In this document: one piece after another, positions 1 to 9,214 of the stretch
How positions within the stretch are numbered: position 1 is the first letter of the stretch
Layout: each line of letters opens with the position of its first letter
NCBI GenBank assembly: GCA_022760475.1
Contig: JALEFZ010000055.1
Location: 248,001-312,000 of the forward strand
Source of the DNA: Bacteroidia bacterium
Lineage (GTDB): Bacteria > Bacteroidota > Bacteroidia > J057
Reading direction: 5' to 3'
Length of the DNA: 64,000 nucleotides
The notes under the pieces: model-generated
Told to the model about the DNA's origin: nothing
What the model saw: the letters and a program-made list of their open reading frames with translations, nothing else
Database searches by the model: none
Position numbers and translations under genes: made by a program

Positions 1-2
1 TC

Positions 3-1001
3 AATCCTGACTTTACAGAGGTAGTTTATTCCAGGGGGCTATTCCAACTTTTTCGAGTAATATATGATTTTAGCCTGGGCTGGTTGCCCATTCCGATGCT
101 ATACCTGGCAAGCCTTGGACTGTTGTTGTTTCTGTTTTGGAAGAGCTACAAATACCTGAGAAAGGAAGCCAGCCTATTAGCTAGGCTTGGTAGGGCGTTT
201 GTCAACTTTCTTTCCTTTGTATCTGCAGTCTACTTTTTGTTCCACTTGATGTGGGGCTTTAATTATTTTAGGGTTCCGGTTGAAGAGCAGATGGGGCTGG
301 AAAAAGTACAAGGGGATACCACCCAATTGATCCAGGAATTTGAATTCATGACCCGTCAACTCATTGAAGCAAGGGAAGTTTTTGACGATACCAATGCCTT
401 GCGGTTAGACATGCTAAGCACTTCTATTGAAAGTGAAGTGCGATCCAAACTGGAAGAAGCACTCAGCGAGTATGGTTTTCCGGTGGTAGGAAGGGTTCGA
501 GGACGAAGATTATATCCTGAAGGGTTTTTGATAAATATGGGGGCAACAGGGATCTACATTCCCTTTGTATTGGAAGGGCATTTGGATGGAGCCCTACCCG
601 CTGCCGCAGTTCCTTCTACCCTCGCCCATGAAATGGCTCATGGTTATGGCTTTGGAGATGAAGGAAGTTGTAATTTTTGGGCATACCTCGCTTGTGAACG
701 GAGTGAGGATCCCGTTGTTAAATATTCAGGAAGATTTGAGTATTGGATTTATGTAGCCCGGCAATACAGGAAAGTCTTTCCTGAAAGGTACAGGGCAAGG
801 AGAAAACTTTTACCCAAAGGAGTCTTGAATGACATTCGTTTGTTGAATGAAACTTATCGCAAGTATCCTGGTTTTTTTCCAAAGACATCTGATTATGTCT
901 ACAATGAATACCTAAAGAGTCAGGGAATAAAGGAAGGAACCCTGAATTATAGCCGTGTAGTCCAGTTGGTGATAAGTTGGAGAATGAAAGAAGGGCAATA
1001 G
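3..1001 (+). CDS. DUF3810 family membrane metalloprotease-like protein (5' end missing)
   Basis: The frame is open from base 3, and the residues before the first ATG (84) already read like the family (YSRGL, then a hydrophobic stretch). The true start therefore lies upstream of the window and the ATG at 84 is probably internal. A hydrophobic segment near the ATG and another around residues 35-55 from it look like membrane helices. The core carries the zincin-like motif HEMAH (bases 628-642), followed by a Gly/Glu-rich segment and NFWAYLAC, which is typical of DUF3810. The family is common in Bacteroidota; its substrate is unknown. The zinc-protease role is inferred from HExxH only. It converges with the GreA-like gene, whose end is 12 bases away. 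Confidence 0.85.
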   Translation, partial: NPDFTEVVYSRGLFQLFRVIYDFSLGWLPIPMLYLASLGLLLFLFWKSYKYLRKEASLLARLGRAFVNFLSFVSAVYFLFHLMWGFNYFRVPVEEQMGLEKVQGDTTQLIQEFEFMTRQLIEAREVFDDTNALRLDMLSTSIESEVRSKLEEALSEYGFPVVGRVRGRRLYPEGFLINMGATGIYIPFVLEGHLDGALPAAAVPSTLAHEMAHGYGFGDEGSCNFWAYLACERSEDPVVKYSGRFEYWIYVARQYRKVFPERYRARRKLLPKGVLNDIRLLNETYRKYPGFFPKTSDYVYNEYLKSQGIKEGTLNYSRVVQLVISWRMKEGQ

Positions 1002-1013
1002 GCATTATTAAAA

Positions 1014-1472
1014 TCAGACCACTTTCTCAATTAGAATCTTCCTGCCTCTGAAATTGATCTCTTCTCCTTCGGTTTTATTCAGCATTTCCTTTCCCAAGGG
1101 AGAAGCCAATGACAACACATACACCTTTGATTTTTCTATTTTGACTTGGCCTAAAGAAACAGAGAAATGATACCAGCCCTCATTGGTTTTAATCAAACTA
1201 CCCAAAGAAACCTTATCTGAAGGAGTGTCTGGTTTAAGTTTCACTAGAATTTCTTCCATCTTTTCATAAATGGCTAACTGCTGGGAAGCCTTGTTGATTT
1301 CCTGCTTCATCATTTCCCTTGATGTTTCATATTTGTCTCCAGCGCTGCTTTTGGTGTCTTCGGAGGCAGCAGTTTGAGCATCTGAAATTTGCTTATTCAG
1401 AATCGCCTTTTTTTGTTGGAGTTGATCAAGGCAGGCTTGGTGGATGGACTTTTTGAAGGAAATCTCAGACAT
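1014..1472 (-). CDS. GreA/GreB-like transcription elongation factor family protein
   Basis: This 152-residue protein has an N-terminal helical hairpin (about residues 5-75) containing the acidic tip-like stretch SEDTKSSAGDKYETSREM. A small C-terminal beta domain (about 90-150) contains LASPLGKEML and GEEINF, as in the FKBP-like half of GreA/GreB. Bacteroidota carry such short Gre-like proteins, often mislabelled in databases as 3-oxoacyl-ACP synthase. The likely role is binding in the RNA polymerase secondary channel to influence transcript cleavage or pausing; this is inferred from family resemblance. It lies downstream of pntB on the same strand, and the pnt terminator hairpin sits immediately before its start codon. 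Confidence 0.7.
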   Translation of the reverse strand: MSEISFKKSIHQACLDQLQQKKAILNKQISDAQTAASEDTKSSAGDKYETSREMMKQEINKASQQLAIYEKMEEILVKLKPDTPSDKVSLGSLIKTNEGWYHFSVSLGQVKIEKSKVYVLSLASPLGKEMLNKTEGEEINFRGRKILIEKVV

Positions 1473-1512
1473 AAAAAATACCTTGCTGAATGTGAATCCA
1501 ACAAGGTATTAA
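1473..1512 (-). terminator. Intrinsic terminator of the pnt operon, abutting the next start codon
   Basis: On the minus strand a 9-bp stem (AATACCTTG, arms at 1502-1510 and 1477-1485) is followed by a run of T. The stem may extend inward by two more pairs past a mismatch. It lies about 25 bases after the pntB stop. The T run ends at the ATG of the GreA-like gene (1472), so the hairpin also occupies the place where that gene's ribosome-binding region would be. Confidence 0.75.
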
Positions 1513-1533
1513 TTTATCAAAACAAACTGAATC

Positions 1534-2952
1534 CTAGCCTAGGGTTTTTACCTCGCTTACTAGCTTTTCAAGGGAGGCTTTGGCATCTCCGAAGAGCATC
1601 CTGTTCTTTTCGTGGAAGAAGAGCGGGTTTTGAATTCCTGCGTATCCAGGCTTCATGGATCTTTTCAAAACGATGGTATTCGTTGCATCAAGTACATCCA
1701 GGATAGGCATTCCGTAGATTGGGCTACCTGGATCATCCTTTGCAGAGGGGTTCACTACGTCATTGGCACCTACGATGATGACGACGTCCGTATCCTTCAA
1801 GGTAGAGTTGGAGTCATCCAGGTCCATGAGTTTGTCGTAGGATACATCTGCCTCTGCGAGGAGTACGTTCATGTGTCCAGGCATACGACCTGCAACCGGG
1901 TGGATGGCATATTTTACACTCACACCATTTTCTTCCAATACCTTTTCAAGCTCGTGGGCAACTTTCTGCGCCTGTGCCACGGCCATACCATAACCTGGAA
2001 CCATGACTACCTGGGTAGCATAGCGCATCAGAATGGCGGCATCGTTGGCTGTGATTTCTCTGGCAACCTGGTCTCCATCTCCCTTGGCTCCTGAGGAACT
2101 GGCTCCTCCAAATCCACCGACAATTACATTCCAAAGGGATCGGTTCATGGCCTCACACATCTGAACGGTCAGAATCGTACCTGAAGCACCTACCAGGATA
2201 CCACCTACCAACATTACATTGTTGTCATAGACAATACCTGCAAGGGCAGCAGCCACACCTGTAAATGCATTTAATAAGGAAATCACAACTGGCATGTCAG
2301 CACCTCCAATCGGAATTACGAAGGTAACTCCGTAGATCAATGCAATTCCCATGATGATCAACACCCAGAAGAATGGATTGGAAGGAAATACGAGTTTATA
2401 GACAATACCTGCAATGATGAGCAAGAGCAGGGTCATGTTGACGAAGGTCGGTGCAGGGATTTTTACTTTTCTGTCGTTGATCAAACCTTGAAGTTTGCCA
2501 TAGGCCAATAAACTTCCTGTAAAAGCAACTGCTCCTACGAACATAGCCAAAAGGGTAGTTGCGTGAACTCCCATTCCAGCTGCGTTTTCACTCCCTGCTT
2601 CAAAGGCTGTTTGGTAGCCGTTTAATTCCATCATAGAAATGACGACGGCACAAGCTCCACCCAATCCATTGAAGATGGAGACCATCTGTGGCATGTCTGT
2701 CATGGCTACTCTTTGGGCCGCGAGAAGGCCGATTCCCGCTCCGACAGCAAGTCCAATCAGGATAAACAGGTAGTTGTTGTCTCCCTTTTCAAGAGGAAGA
2801 ATCAGGGTAACAATGATACCAATACCCATACCTACTGCGGCAAGGATATTTCCTCCACGTGCAGTTTTGGGGGTACTGAGTCGTTTCAGGCCGAGGATAA
2901 ACAAGATCACCCCAACCAAATATCCGAGATCTACTAGTGGTTTTAAGTCCAT
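1534..2952 (-). CDS. pntB: NAD(P)(+) transhydrogenase subunit beta
   Basis: This is the beta subunit of the proton-translocating transhydrogenase, which uses the proton-motive force to drive hydride transfer from NADH to NADP+ and so supplies NADPH. At 472 residues it has the usual family length. The N-terminal half is a set of membrane helices (about residues 1-260). The C-terminal NADP(H)-binding domain III contains VPGYGMAVAQAQ, the HPVAGRMPGHMNVLLAEA stretch and GANDVVNPSA, all diagnostic. It is the last gene of a three-gene operon (pntAA, pntAB, pntB) on the minus strand, 24 bases after pntAB. Confidence 0.97.
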   Translation of the reverse strand: MDLKPLVDLGYLVGVILFILGLKRLSTPKTARGGNILAAVGMGIGIIVTLILPLEKGDNNYLFILIGLAVGAGIGLLAAQRVAMTDMPQMVSIFNGLGGACAVVISMMELNGYQTAFEAGSENAAGMGVHATTLLAMFVGAVAFTGSLLAYGKLQGLINDRKVKIPAPTFVNMTLLLLIIAGIVYKLVFPSNPFFWVLIIMGIALIYGVTFVIPIGGADMPVVISLLNAFTGVAAALAGIVYDNNVMLVGGILVGASGTILTVQMCEAMNRSLWNVIVGGFGGASSSGAKGDGDQVAREITANDAAILMRYATQVVMVPGYGMAVAQAQKVAHELEKVLEENGVSVKYAIHPVAGRMPGHMNVLLAEADVSYDKLMDLDDSNSTLKDTDVVIIVGANDVVNPSAKDDPGSPIYGMPILDVLDATNTIVLKRSMKPGYAGIQNPLFFHEKNRMLFGDAKASLEKLVSEVKTLG

Positions 2953-2976
2953 GTGTATTCTTTAATTTGAATTGGG

Positions 2977-3282
2977 TTATTTTTTCTTGAACATTTCCAG
3001 CATGCGATTGGTAACCGCGTGCCCTCCAACGACGTTGATGGTTCCCAGGATTATTCCAAGGGTTCCTAGCCCAAGAGCCAGGTAATCGGTAGACTCAGCT
3101 TGTCTGATAAGCAGAATCGCTCCAATAATTACTACTCCACTGATGGCGTTTGCACCGGACATCAAAGGTGTGTGAAGAACAGTTGGGACATTGGCAATCA
3201 ATTCGAATCCCAGGTATATAGCCAAGACCAGGACATAAATCATGGTCAGGTTTTCTGTAAAAAAAGAAACTAAGGCTTCCAT
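2977..3282 (-). CDS. pntAB: NAD(P) transhydrogenase alpha subunit, membrane part (domain II)
   Basis: This 101-residue, almost entirely hydrophobic protein holds three to four membrane helices and the conserved segment TPLMSGANAISGVV found in transhydrogenase domain II. As in Rhodospirillum-type enzymes, the alpha subunit is split into a soluble NAD(H)-binding part (pntAA) and this membrane part. It joins the membrane half of PntB to form the proton channel. It lies between pntAA (30 bases upstream) and pntB (24 bases downstream). Confidence 0.95.
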   Translation of the reverse strand: MEALVSFFTENLTMIYVLVLAIYLGFELIANVPTVLHTPLMSGANAISGVVIIGAILLIRQAESTDYLALGLGTLGIILGTINVVGGHAVTNRMLEMFKKK

Positions 3283-3312
3283 TTATTTATTTTTTCGATT
3301 TCAGTTGAAGAA

Positions 3313-4422
3313 TTATTCAGCAGTTGACATAGCAGGAAGGGCTTTTCCGATATGAGTGCCACCGACAATCTCATTTTCAGGATCTACCTTTTCCATTCCG
3401 TTTCCGAAAACATACTTGATGAAATTGAAGTAGTTGTTTGCGAGCAATGTACTTGCATCGCGTTGCATTTCACCTGGAAGGTTGGAATTTCCAATGATGG
3501 TGACACCATGCTTTTCAACAACTTTGTCATTTTCGGTCAGTTCACAATTGCCGCCTGTTGCAGCAGCCAGGTCAATGATAACGGAACCGCTTTTCATGCC
3601 CTCTACTGTTTCTGCTTTGATCAGAATAGGAGCTTTACGGCCTGGAATGTTAGCAGTTGTAATGATCACATCTGCTTTGAGAGCCTTCTCATGAATGAGT
3701 TGGGCCTGCTTTTGGCGGTATTCTTCGGTTTGCTGGACGGCATAGCCACCTGCAGATTTGTCCTCAGTAGCACCTTCCACCTCAACGAATTTCGCTCCAA
3801 GCGATTGAACTTCTTCCTTTACTGCAGAGCGAACATCGAATGCTTCGACTGTAGCTCCCAGTCTTCTGGAAGTGGCAATTGCTTGTAGACCCGCTACCCC
3901 TGCGCCTAACACCAACATTTTTGCTGGAGGAATGGTACCTGCAGCAGTCATTAGCATAGGGAAATAGGAAGGAAGATAATTGGCAGCTGTTAATACAGCT
4001 TTGTAGCCAGCTAGTGAGGCCATAGAAGACAGAATGTCCATGGACTGTGCAATACTGGTTCGTGGAATGTTGTCCATGCTAAAGGCACTTACGCCTTTGG
4101 ATTCCAAGGTGTTGGAAATATCAGGATTAGCCCTGGGGCTAAACTGCGCCAGTACATGGGCGCCCTCCTTCATTTCAGCCATCTCTTGGTCAGATGGTGG
4201 TGTGATACTCAGGACGAGATCAGAATTCTTCAACAAGTCGCTTCGGTCGGTAATTTTGGCTCCCGCAGCTTCATAATCGGCATCATAAAAAAAGGAGGCC
4301 TCTCCAGCCCCTTTCTCAACAATGACCTCGAAACCAGCTCCTGCCATTTTTTTTACCACAGCAGGGACCATTACCACACGCTTGTCCTGGGCTTCTTTTA
4401 GAATGCCTGCAATCATGTTCAT
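3313..4422 (-). CDS. pntAA: NAD(P) transhydrogenase alpha subunit, NAD(H)-binding part (domain I)
   Basis: This 369-residue soluble domain I of transhydrogenase is related to alanine dehydrogenase. The N-terminal AlaDH/PNT fold starts with the expected ILKE and VVMVPAVV stretches. A Rossmann motif follows (LVLGAGVAGLQAIATSRRLGA) and then the mobile-loop region around GGYAVQQTEEYR. It binds NADH and passes hydride to the NADP+ held by PntB. It is the first gene of the operon; no gene lies between it and 4614, so the operon promoter should be in 4423-4553. No clean promoter was found there. Confidence 0.96.
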   Translation of the reverse strand: MNMIAGILKEAQDKRVVMVPAVVKKMAGAGFEVIVEKGAGEASFFYDADYEAAGAKITDRSDLLKNSDLVLSITPPSDQEMAEMKEGAHVLAQFSPRANPDISNTLESKGVSAFSMDNIPRTSIAQSMDILSSMASLAGYKAVLTAANYLPSYFPMLMTAAGTIPPAKMLVLGAGVAGLQAIATSRRLGATVEAFDVRSAVKEEVQSLGAKFVEVEGATEDKSAGGYAVQQTEEYRQKQAQLIHEKALKADVIITTANIPGRKAPILIKAETVEGMKSGSVIIDLAAATGGNCELTENDKVVEKHGVTIIGNSNLPGEMQRDASTLLANNYFNFIKYVFGNGMEKVDPENEIVGGTHIGKALPAMSTAE

Positions 4423-4553
4423 AGGTAGTTAGGAATGTCTCAATGTCAATTTAGAAAGTAAATACCACAATCCAATAAGCCGTAAGTTCTGATTTTCTGC
4501 AAATTAAAGAAATTAAGATGGTTTATTGTCTATTTTACACAAAAGAATTTATC

Positions 4554-4585
4554 ATAAAAAAAGTCCCGAGCCATGCCCAGGACTT
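4554..4585 (-). terminator. Intrinsic terminator after the SprB-repeat T9SS gene
   Basis: Read on the minus strand, an 11-bp stem with two G-T pairs (outer arm AAGTCC at 4580-4585, closing arm GGACTT at 4561-4566) encloses a 3-base loop and is followed by a T run to about 4555. It lies 28 bases beyond the stop of the 4614-7643 gene and would also insulate that gene from the pnt operon. Confidence 0.8.
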
Positions 4586-4613
4586 CATGTTTGATAAAAA
4601 TATGCTGTTTACA

Positions 4614-7600
4614 TTATCTATAAAGGATTTTCTCCCTCCAGGAAATTTTTTCTCCTTTCAGTTGGATGATATAAATTCCTTTATTGATGCGTTCGGGGAA
4701 GGTCATTTTGTGGGGCAGTTGCTTTACCTTCTCTTTCAATAATACCCTTCCATCCAAGTCCATTAGGAATAGGGTCATCTCTTCTGAAGCTCTTTTTCCT
4801 TTTATGAATATGGTACCTGAGGTTGGATTAGGGTACGCAGCGAAAGAATATTTTTCCCTGTTTTCCTCAAGTGAGGTTGAGACTGAATCCAAGCCTCGTA
4901 CCTGAACCTGTGCATATGCCGTATCTGTACCACATGGATTATAAAGTATCTGGGTAATGGTATAGTCTCCATTGGTGGTGTAGCTGTAGGTAAATGAAGA
5001 GTCTGATACCACTATTTCTCCATTTCCCATCAGATAAACTAAGCTGTCTGCTCCAATAGAACTGTCCCGAACCTGGATGTTAGCCGTAATTGAATCCAGA
5101 TAATCAATTTCAAATCCTGCTGCAAATTCATATTCACTGCTTTGAATTTCTACTACTCCCAGAGAGATGTTACAAGCAAAGGAGTCCTCCACAAATATTT
5201 CATATGTGCCAATTGGGAGTTCATTACCCTTAAATATTTCCAAAGAATCGTTTTGTGCAATCAGGGTGTAAGGAGCCATTCCTCCACGGATATCGACTTT
5301 TACTTCTCCATCTGAGGAAAGGTCGCAGGTCGCATCCAGGGTATCAAGAATAATAGCTTCGATGGGTTCTGGCTCGAATATGGCCACAGTTTCTCTCAAG
5401 ATACAACCCAGACTATCCGAAAGGCTGATTTCATAGAGTCCTGCCTTCAAGTCCGTTCTTAGTTGGCTACTATCTCCATTTTCCCAGGCATAAGTGTAGG
5501 GACCAACTCCGCCAAATCCTGAAACCTGTATGCTACCGCTGCTATCTCCATGGCAATAGATATCTTCGATCTCACTTATGACTCCAAGTGAGTCATTTTG
5601 TGTAAGCACGATATTTTCCAGGCTGGTTTGGCAACCGTTCAAGTCAAATATGGTAACATGGTAAATTCCGGCTTCAATTTCTGTCAGATTTTGTTCCCCT
5701 GTTGGAACGTTCCAATCAAACCCATAAGGTGCTGTTCCTTTTTCGACATTCAAGCTGATAGAACCTGTGCTTGTTCCGAAGCAATCTACATGTTCAATCG
5801 AGGCTACGGATGCAGTTATCCTTGGAGCTACTGAAAAATGAAGGGTATCCCGTCTTTCAAGTCCAAGGGAATCAGTTATAGTCAAAGTAAGCATAGAGTC
5901 GATGATGCTGATGTTGTTTACACTTTCGATGACGATAAATTCCTGAGATGAGCCCTGGCTCCATTGGTAAGAGCCTAGGTTTTGACCCACTCTTAATGTA
6001 TCTCCTTCACAGAAAAATCTGTTTTGACCCAGTTCAAATTGGGGCGGCGTACCGATGGTAAAATCGTCCATGGCGATGCCTCGATATTGATTGGCAGAAT
6101 TTGACGCAAATGCAAGACGGAATCGGACGTGGTCTTCTCCTAAGAGGATGGCAGGGAGCTTGGTAAATACCTTTTTCCAGCCTTCAGATCCCTTACCTGA
6201 TTGTGGGGTTCCATTCCAGCCCTGACCTACTCCACCTGGCAAAGTTGGTATAAAGTCATCATTGAACCATGTAACTGGACCATAACTTCCGACTTGTATC
6301 CAACTCTGTCCACCATCTATGGAAGCTGTCAAAGATGCGCCATCCCAGATGTCTTCCGTTTCCCACCAGAGTTGGAAACTAACCCATGTCTCTGAATTTA
6401 CATTGGCAAGGTTGAAGCAAGGGCTTTCTACCCATGAGCTTTCAAAAGCATTGTATTTTCCTGTTAGGTTGGTTCCCCATGCTTTGATTCCGGATACAGC
6501 TCCCATGATGACACTGTCGGCAGGAGTTCCCCATTCCCATGAACTATTTGTCCCACCTGATGTCCATCCGTGATTAGCTGATTCAAAATCTTCTTGAAAT
6601 GGAAAATCGTTAATTTCTCTTAGATGGATAATGTTTTGGTGTATGCTGTCATTGGCGGTATTCCCGTCCGAAGGACTGCTCACGACCACGCTAATTTCAT
6701 ATTCTCCAGGTGTGGAAAAATCAAAAGCTTGAGAAAAGGTATGTACCAATGAATCTCCAGGCTGGAGGCTTTGAAATTCATTGTCCATAAGAATGAGGTT
6801 GCCATTTACAAAGAGCTTGGCTACATAGGAATTGGCGGCTTGCTGGCCTTGATTTTTAATAGATACCGAAATAGTTTCCTGATCCAGTCCACAATTTTGG
6901 CTTTCAGGGCCTATGATGGTCATGGGTCTTAGGTCTTCCGGAGGAATCTGATATGGGGTGTAGGTATAATAATGGTTGTCCAGGAAATGAAAACCTACCT
7001 GCTCAAGGGAAATGTTGTTTCCAGACATCACAGCAGTTTGACTATTCTTTTGTACCCCTACTGTTGAGCTAATGGAAGCGGCTGTTACAGGACTAGAATA
7101 CTGGTCTACCATGTAGATTCTATTGGTACCTTCTTCGAGTACAATGGCAATGTTTGCAAAACTGGAGGGGCCCCATTGGTAAGATGACCACTTTAGCCAG
7201 AACTGTCTGTTTGGAGCTGTTCCAAAGGTTTTGCTGATTACTTTGTCATTGGTGAGGACAGGAGGGTTTTGTGCAAATTCTTCCCAGAAAGCCGCAATGC
7301 TATAATCGGGAAGTGTGCTGGTAGGTAAGGCTTCGTTGTTGCCTGGCAGTGAAGTATTAGAAGCAGTAAATGCCATGATTCCATTGGCACTTACCCTTGC
7401 AGAGACAAAACTCTGGCCATAGAAGTCAAAAGAAAAGGGGAGGGATATGACATTCGACCATTGATTGGTGATGAATCCTCCGGGCATGATGGTCGCCCAT
7501 CCGGAAGTGTCGTCATCCATTTGGGTGTTGAGGCCACCTGGATTTCCAGCTTGTGCTGAATAACTTGTCTCATAGGAAATTTGCGCGAGGCTAATAGCCA

Positions 7601-7643
7601 GGAGACCCAAGAATAATAAGCTTAGTGTAAAGAGCCTTCTCAT
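4614..7643 (-). CDS. Secreted T9SS surface protein with CARDB/MAM-like and SprB-like repeats
   Basis: This 1009-residue protein starts with a clear signal peptide (MRRLFTLSLLFLGLLAISLAQ). An unassigned N-terminal beta-rich region (about 22-230) is followed by a CARDB-like domain (about 235-340) and a MAM/jelly-roll-like module (about 345-530) opening with FQEDFES and containing WGTP, the GGQSW turn and MDDFTIG. Three SprB-like repeats follow (about 620-830; each has a C..DSSGSI-type strand, then GG.APY and GC). A T9SS type A sorting domain ends it (YPNPTSG...). It is probably exported through T9SS and anchored or released at the cell surface, in adhesion or gliding; the substrate is unknown. 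It appears monocistronic, with its own promoter-like motif and terminator. Confidence 0.88.
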   Translation of the reverse strand: MRRLFTLSLLFLGLLAISLAQISYETSYSAQAGNPGGLNTQMDDDTSGWATIMPGGFITNQWSNVISLPFSFDFYGQSFVSARVSANGIMAFTASNTSLPGNNEALPTSTLPDYSIAAFWEEFAQNPPVLTNDKVISKTFGTAPNRQFWLKWSSYQWGPSSFANIAIVLEEGTNRIYMVDQYSSPVTAASISSTVGVQKNSQTAVMSGNNISLEQVGFHFLDNHYYTYTPYQIPPEDLRPMTIIGPESQNCGLDQETISVSIKNQGQQAANSYVAKLFVNGNLILMDNEFQSLQPGDSLVHTFSQAFDFSTPGEYEISVVVSSPSDGNTANDSIHQNIIHLREINDFPFQEDFESANHGWTSGGTNSSWEWGTPADSVIMGAVSGIKAWGTNLTGKYNAFESSWVESPCFNLANVNSETWVSFQLWWETEDIWDGASLTASIDGGQSWIQVGSYGPVTWFNDDFIPTLPGGVGQGWNGTPQSGKGSEGWKKVFTKLPAILLGEDHVRFRLAFASNSANQYRGIAMDDFTIGTPPQFELGQNRFFCEGDTLRVGQNLGSYQWSQGSSQEFIVIESVNNISIIDSMLTLTITDSLGLERRDTLHFSVAPRITASVASIEHVDCFGTSTGSISLNVEKGTAPYGFDWNVPTGEQNLTEIEAGIYHVTIFDLNGCQTSLENIVLTQNDSLGVISEIEDIYCHGDSSGSIQVSGFGGVGPYTYAWENGDSSQLRTDLKAGLYEISLSDSLGCILRETVAIFEPEPIEAIILDTLDATCDLSSDGEVKVDIRGGMAPYTLIAQNDSLEIFKGNELPIGTYEIFVEDSFACNISLGVVEIQSSEYEFAAGFEIDYLDSITANIQVRDSSIGADSLVYLMGNGEIVVSDSSFTYSYTTNGDYTITQILYNPCGTDTAYAQVQVRGLDSVSTSLEENREKYSFAAYPNPTSGTIFIKGKRASEEMTLFLMDLDGRVLLKEKVKQLPHKMTFPERINKGIYIIQLKGEKISWREKILYR

Positions 7644-7664
7644 GGAAAATGATTTTATTTATAC

Positions 7665-7695
7665 CAAAAATCGAAATATTCAATTTTTCAACAAA
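7665..7695 (-). promoter_or_regulatory. Bacteroidota-type promoter for the SprB-repeat gene
   Basis: On the minus strand TTTG (7695-7692), a 19-base spacer and GATTTTTG (7672-7665) match the Bacteroidota sigma consensus TTTG...TAnnTTTG at all but one position. The predicted transcript start is about 15 bases before the ATG. Confidence 0.5.
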
Positions 7696-7720
7696 ATCAC
7701 TTTCTCATAAAGTCTTGCAT

Positions 7721-7751
7721 AAAAAATCGGAATGTCTTTCGACATCCCGAT
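7721..7751 (-). terminator. Intrinsic terminator of glutamate dehydrogenase
   Basis: Read on the minus strand, an 11-bp stem (one G-T pair) closes on a GAAA tetraloop and is followed by TTTTTT. It sits 43 bases after the gdh stop codon. Confidence 0.88.
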
Positions 7752-7794
7752 CTGTATTTTTAGAGTTTGAAGGTATTTTGATGAAGATTAGAGG

Positions 7795-9069
7795 CTAGAA
7801 GTTTCCTTCCAGGTCAATTCCTGTGGCCAATCTTTCAATGGCTTCGATGTAAGCAGCCAGTCTCATGGTACATCCGTGTTTTTCTCTTTTGTCCCATACC
7901 CTGTCAAATGCATCAGACATGATAGGAGCAGCTTTTTCACGAATTTCTTCTTCGGAATAGTAGTGTCCTCTTCTATTTTGTACCCATTCGAAGTAAGAAA
8001 CGGTTACCCCGCCTGCATTGGCAAGGATATCAGGGATAATCAAAATGCCTTTTTCCTGGATGATGCTGTCCGCCTCAGAAGAGATCGGTCCATTTGCCCC
8101 TTCGACTATGAGCTTGGCTTTTACATCATTGGCGTTGGAAGGATTGATTACGTTCTCAATCGCAGCCGGGATGAGGATGTCGAGGTCCATGGTCAACAGT
8201 TCTGCATTGGTGATAGAGCTTGCATTGCTGTATCCTGCCAATGATCCGTTACCCTTTACATAGCGTACCAATTCCCTTACATTCAGGCCTTCATCAGAAT
8301 AAACCCCTCCTGTGTGGTCAGATACAGCTACAACTTTTACTCCTTGGTCCTGGAGCAATTTTGCAGCCCAACTACCTACATTACCAAATCCTTGTACTGC
8401 AACGCGGAGTTCGCTCGGCTTCCATCCCAATCGCTCGATGGCTTTCATGGTGGTAAGCATGACGCCCCAGCCTGTCGCAGGGACACGGCCTTTAGATCCT
8501 CCCAAGTGCAGGGGTTTCCCGGTTACTACGCCAGGTGTATATCCGAAGATCCTGGAATACTCGTGGAAGATCCATGCCATTACGCGGTTGTTGGTTCCCA
8601 TATCGGGAGCCGGAATGTCGGAGTCTTCACCAAAGACATCTTTCAATGCTCGGGTATATGCCCTTGTGATACGTTCAAGTTCATCTTCGCTCCTGACTTT
8701 TGGGTTCAGTGTGATTCCCCCTTTCGCACCGCCATAAGGTAAGCCTACCAAGGCACACTTAAAGGTCATCCAACCTGCTAGTGCTTTTACCTCGTCCAGG
8801 TCCACAAAAGGGGCGAATCTGATCCCTCCTTTTGAAGGCCCCATGACGGTAGAATGGATTACACGGTAACCCTCGAAAACGCGGGTTGTTCCGTCGTCAA
8901 GTTTCACGGGAAGATTAACAATCATGGTTCTTTCAGGAGCACTAAGTACATCCCTAAACCTTTGGTCCAAGTTGATAATGTCAGCTGCAGCATGGAAGCG
9001 AGCCAGCATCGATTCAAATGGAGAATGCTTTTGGTCTTTGGAAGACATCGGTGTCTTAACTTCTGCCAT
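7795..9069 (-). CDS. gdhA: Glutamate dehydrogenase (Glu/Leu/Phe/Val dehydrogenase family)
   Basis: This enzyme interconverts glutamate with 2-oxoglutarate and ammonium using NAD(P)(H), linking nitrogen assimilation or amino-acid breakdown to the TCA cycle. At 424 residues it fits the small hexameric RocG/GudB-like class. Visible motifs are KGGIR, the catalytic-lysine segment PYGGAKGGI, PAPDMGT, and a Rossmann motif QGFGNVGSWAAKLL that starts the cofactor domain. Coenzyme preference cannot be settled by eye. It has its own promoter-like motif and a strong terminator, so it is probably a single-gene unit. Confidence 0.96.
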   Translation of the reverse strand: MAEVKTPMSSKDQKHSPFESMLARFHAAADIINLDQRFRDVLSAPERTMIVNLPVKLDDGTTRVFEGYRVIHSTVMGPSKGGIRFAPFVDLDEVKALAGWMTFKCALVGLPYGGAKGGITLNPKVRSEDELERITRAYTRALKDVFGEDSDIPAPDMGTNNRVMAWIFHEYSRIFGYTPGVVTGKPLHLGGSKGRVPATGWGVMLTTMKAIERLGWKPSELRVAVQGFGNVGSWAAKLLQDQGVKVVAVSDHTGGVYSDEGLNVRELVRYVKGNGSLAGYSNASSITNAELLTMDLDILIPAAIENVINPSNANDVKAKLIVEGANGPISSEADSIIQEKGILIIPDILANAGGVTVSYFEWVQNRRGHYYSEEEIREKAAPIMSDAFDRVWDKREKHGCTMRLAAYIEAIERLATGIDLEGNF

Positions 9070-9120
9070 GTGGTCTTTATGATTTTTTTAATTCTAACTT
9101 TCCTAACAATGACCCCATCG

Positions 9121-9151
9121 CGAATGTAAGTAAGCCTCAGCAGTTTTCAAA
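9121..9151 (-). promoter_or_regulatory. Bacteroidota-type promoter for glutamate dehydrogenase
   Basis: On the minus strand TTTG (9151-9148), a 19-base spacer and TACATTCG (9128-9121) match TTTG...TAnnTTTG with one mismatch. This predicts a leader of about 45 bases before the ATG at 9069. Confidence 0.5.
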
Positions 9152-9214
9152 CGCTGAAAATCAATTAATTAAACTTGAAAAAACTGATGGGGTTTTATTG
9201 AAAATATTGCAAAA

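Noticed and set aside
3352-3888. 178-residue plus-strand reading frame
   Set aside because: It is antisense to pntAA, which is unambiguous; no family-like motif in the antisense product.
8312-8742. Two overlapping reading frames of about 140 residues on the plus strand
   Set aside because: Both lie antisense within glutamate dehydrogenase and have low-complexity, non-protein-like composition.
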